From: Nitrososphaerota archaeon
GTDB lineage: Archaea; Thermoproteota; Nitrososphaeria; Nitrososphaerales; Nitrosopumilaceae
Direction: 5' to 3'
NCBI GenBank assembly: GCA_022564385.1
Contig: JADFLN010000088.1
Coordinates: 1-5,899 of the forward strand
Length of the DNA stretch: 5,899 nt
The notes below the pieces were generated by a model, which had not been told where the DNA came from, did no database searches, and worked only from the letters and a program-made list of their open reading frames with translations. Position 1 is the stretch's first letter. The number at the start of each line of letters is the position of its first letter. A program made the translations under genes and the position numbers. This document shows positions 5,442 to 5,899 of the stretch, piece by piece.

Positions 5442-5507
5442 ATGTCCGATGAACTTGAAGAAGTATGTAATATTATCTTGGAGGAATTAAAGAGATTAAG
5501 AAAGTAG
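5442..5507 (+). CDS. Micro-ORF (21 codons) downstream of element copy A
   Basis: ATG 5442 to TAG 5505-5507 encodes a charged amphipathic helix, M-S-D-E-L-E-E-V-C-N-I-I-L-E-E-L then K-R-L-R-K. AGAAGGAAAT ends two bases before the ATG, with GGA spaced four bases from it, a modest Shine-Dalgarno-like match that is rare elsewhere in this window. It lies about 74 bases after copy A of the duplicated element. A similar helix core, L-x-(D/E)-V-x-x-x-I-L, occurs in the broken micro-ORF after copy B. Whether it is translated cannot be decided from sequence; it may be a leader or regulatory peptide. Confidence 0.35.
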   Translation: MSDELEEVCNIILEELKRLRK

Positions 5508-5530
5508 AGTTGGAAACGTGCCTAAAAAGT

Positions 5531-5612
5531 GTTAATTGGTATCAGCATACTTTCTTGAATGTCAAACCGTTTTAATCATTCAGTCCAATACGAAAGGTAT
5601 TCAATTTATTTC
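5531..5612 (+). repeat. Duplicated structured element, copy B
   Basis: This 82-base relative of copy A has the same block order and spacing. TTGAATG (5555-5561) pairs with CATTCAG (5577-5583), including one T-G wobble, around TCAAACCGTTTTAAT. Relative to copy A, three stem pairs changed on both sides (C-G to T-A, A-T to G-C, A-T to G-C), and a C/A mismatch became T-A. A second hairpin, AATAC-GAAAG-GTATT, follows at 5587-5601, in a slightly different register from that of copy A. Confidence 0.65.
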
Positions 5613-5662
5613 CATTCTAACCAATTAACAAAAGGAATTTTCTAGTTTAGAATAATAATTTT

Positions 5663-5736
5663 ATGATGGAGTCGAATCGTGCCTTAATGACGTCATAAGG
5701 GAAATTCTAACTCTACAAACATCTAATTCTTATTAA
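5663..5736 (+). pseudogene. Broken micro-ORF downstream of element copy B
   Basis: ATG 5663 (or 5666) gives only M-M-E-S-N-R-A-L-M-T-S before TAA 5696-5698. Adding one A at 5686-5687 lets the frame continue L-N-D-V-I-R-E-I-L-T-L-Q-T-S-N-S-Y to TAA 5734-5736. The repaired core L-N-D-V-I-R-E-I-L resembles L-E-E-V-C-N-I-I-L of the micro-ORF after copy A (four identities plus one D/E in nine). It may be a decayed duplicate. The peptides are very short, so chance similarity is possible. Confidence 0.25.
5682..5700. repeat. Near-perfect palindrome with TGACGTCA core
   Basis: CCTTAATGACGTCATAAGG is an 18-base perfect palindrome apart from one extra A at 5686-5687. It is more GC-containing than its surroundings. 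It could be a protein-binding operator or a short stem in RNA. The extra A overlaps the proposed frameshift site of the broken micro-ORF. Confidence 0.45.
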
Positions 5737-5749
5737 AATCATAGCTATT

Positions 5750-5878
5750 CTATTCAATATATTTATAACATCTAGAACATCTTGGAATTTTCATTGATGT
5801 TGAAAATTCAGTGTCACAATAAGGACATTTAACAAAACGAAGCCTTGATTCTTCCTTGTATTTTTCTGGGAGTGGCAT
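5750..5878 (-). CDS. 42-residue zinc-ribbon protein, hypothetical
   Basis: A short complete frame from ATG 5878 to TAG 5752-5750. The product begins M-P-L-P-E-K-Y-K-E-E-S-R-L-R-F-V and carries C18-P-Y-C21 and C34-S-R-C37, separated by 12 residues (D-T-E-F-S-T-S-M-K-I-P-R), a compact treble-clef/zinc-ribbon arrangement. It ends Y-K-Y-I-E. The regular knuckles (K-C-P-Y-C and R-C-S-R-C) and a sensible start make it a real gene despite its size. The second knuckle C-S-R-C is the same as in the 86-residue zinc-ribbon protein upstream. Its promoter lies beyond the right edge of the window. Function is unknown. Confidence 0.7.
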   Translation of the reverse strand: MPLPEKYKEESRLRFVKCPYCDTEFSTSMKIPRCSRCYKYIE

Positions 5879-5899
5879 GATTCTAACATCAATTCAAAA

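Overview
The window is AT-rich and carries short, mostly monocistronic genes. TATA-like boxes sit near the start codons, Shine-Dalgarno sequences are largely absent, and several tiny CxxC...CxxC zinc-ribbon proteins are present. With the CBS-TrkH fusion and the DUF151 protein, this suggests an ammonia-oxidising thaumarchaeon (Nitrososphaerota, Nitrosopumilus-like). The assignment is inferred from gene style, not from a marker gene.

Layout, left to right. Bases 1-56 are the end of a zinc-ribbon gene, followed by a T-rich terminator. A frameshifted small gene (284-477) and a CPBP/CAAX-protease-like membrane protein (528-1367) follow on the + strand. A 17-base palindromic repeat occurs three times here, and in two cases it contains the stop codon of the preceding gene. 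A potassium-uptake protein with an N-terminal CBS pair fused to TrkH (3367-1541, minus) converges on the CPBP gene. It is divergent from a DUF151/bifunctional-nuclease-family gene (3494-3931).

Bases 3957-4566 are a gene graveyard. A 65-residue coiled-coil gene on the minus strand can be rebuilt only by restoring three single A residues. A secreted-protein gene on the plus strand is broken by two nearly adjacent stop codons. Next come an 82-residue hypothetical gene and a convergent zinc-ribbon gene, whose stop codons share one CTAG.

The right end (5246-5749) is the most unusual part. An element of about 84 bases occurs twice, 246 bases apart. Its central stem-loop keeps its loop sequence while three stem pairs change compensatorily, and each copy is followed by a micro-ORF with a similar core. 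This looks like a duplicated structured-RNA or promoter/operator cassette. The window closes with a complete 42-residue zinc-ribbon gene on the minus strand.

No obvious pathway links the genes. Potassium uptake with possible adenylate sensing (CBS-TrkH) is the only well-defined physiology. The remainder are small metal-binding proteins, a possible membrane protease, a DUF151 protein and decaying genes. No rRNA, tRNA, CRISPR array, transposase or integrase was seen.
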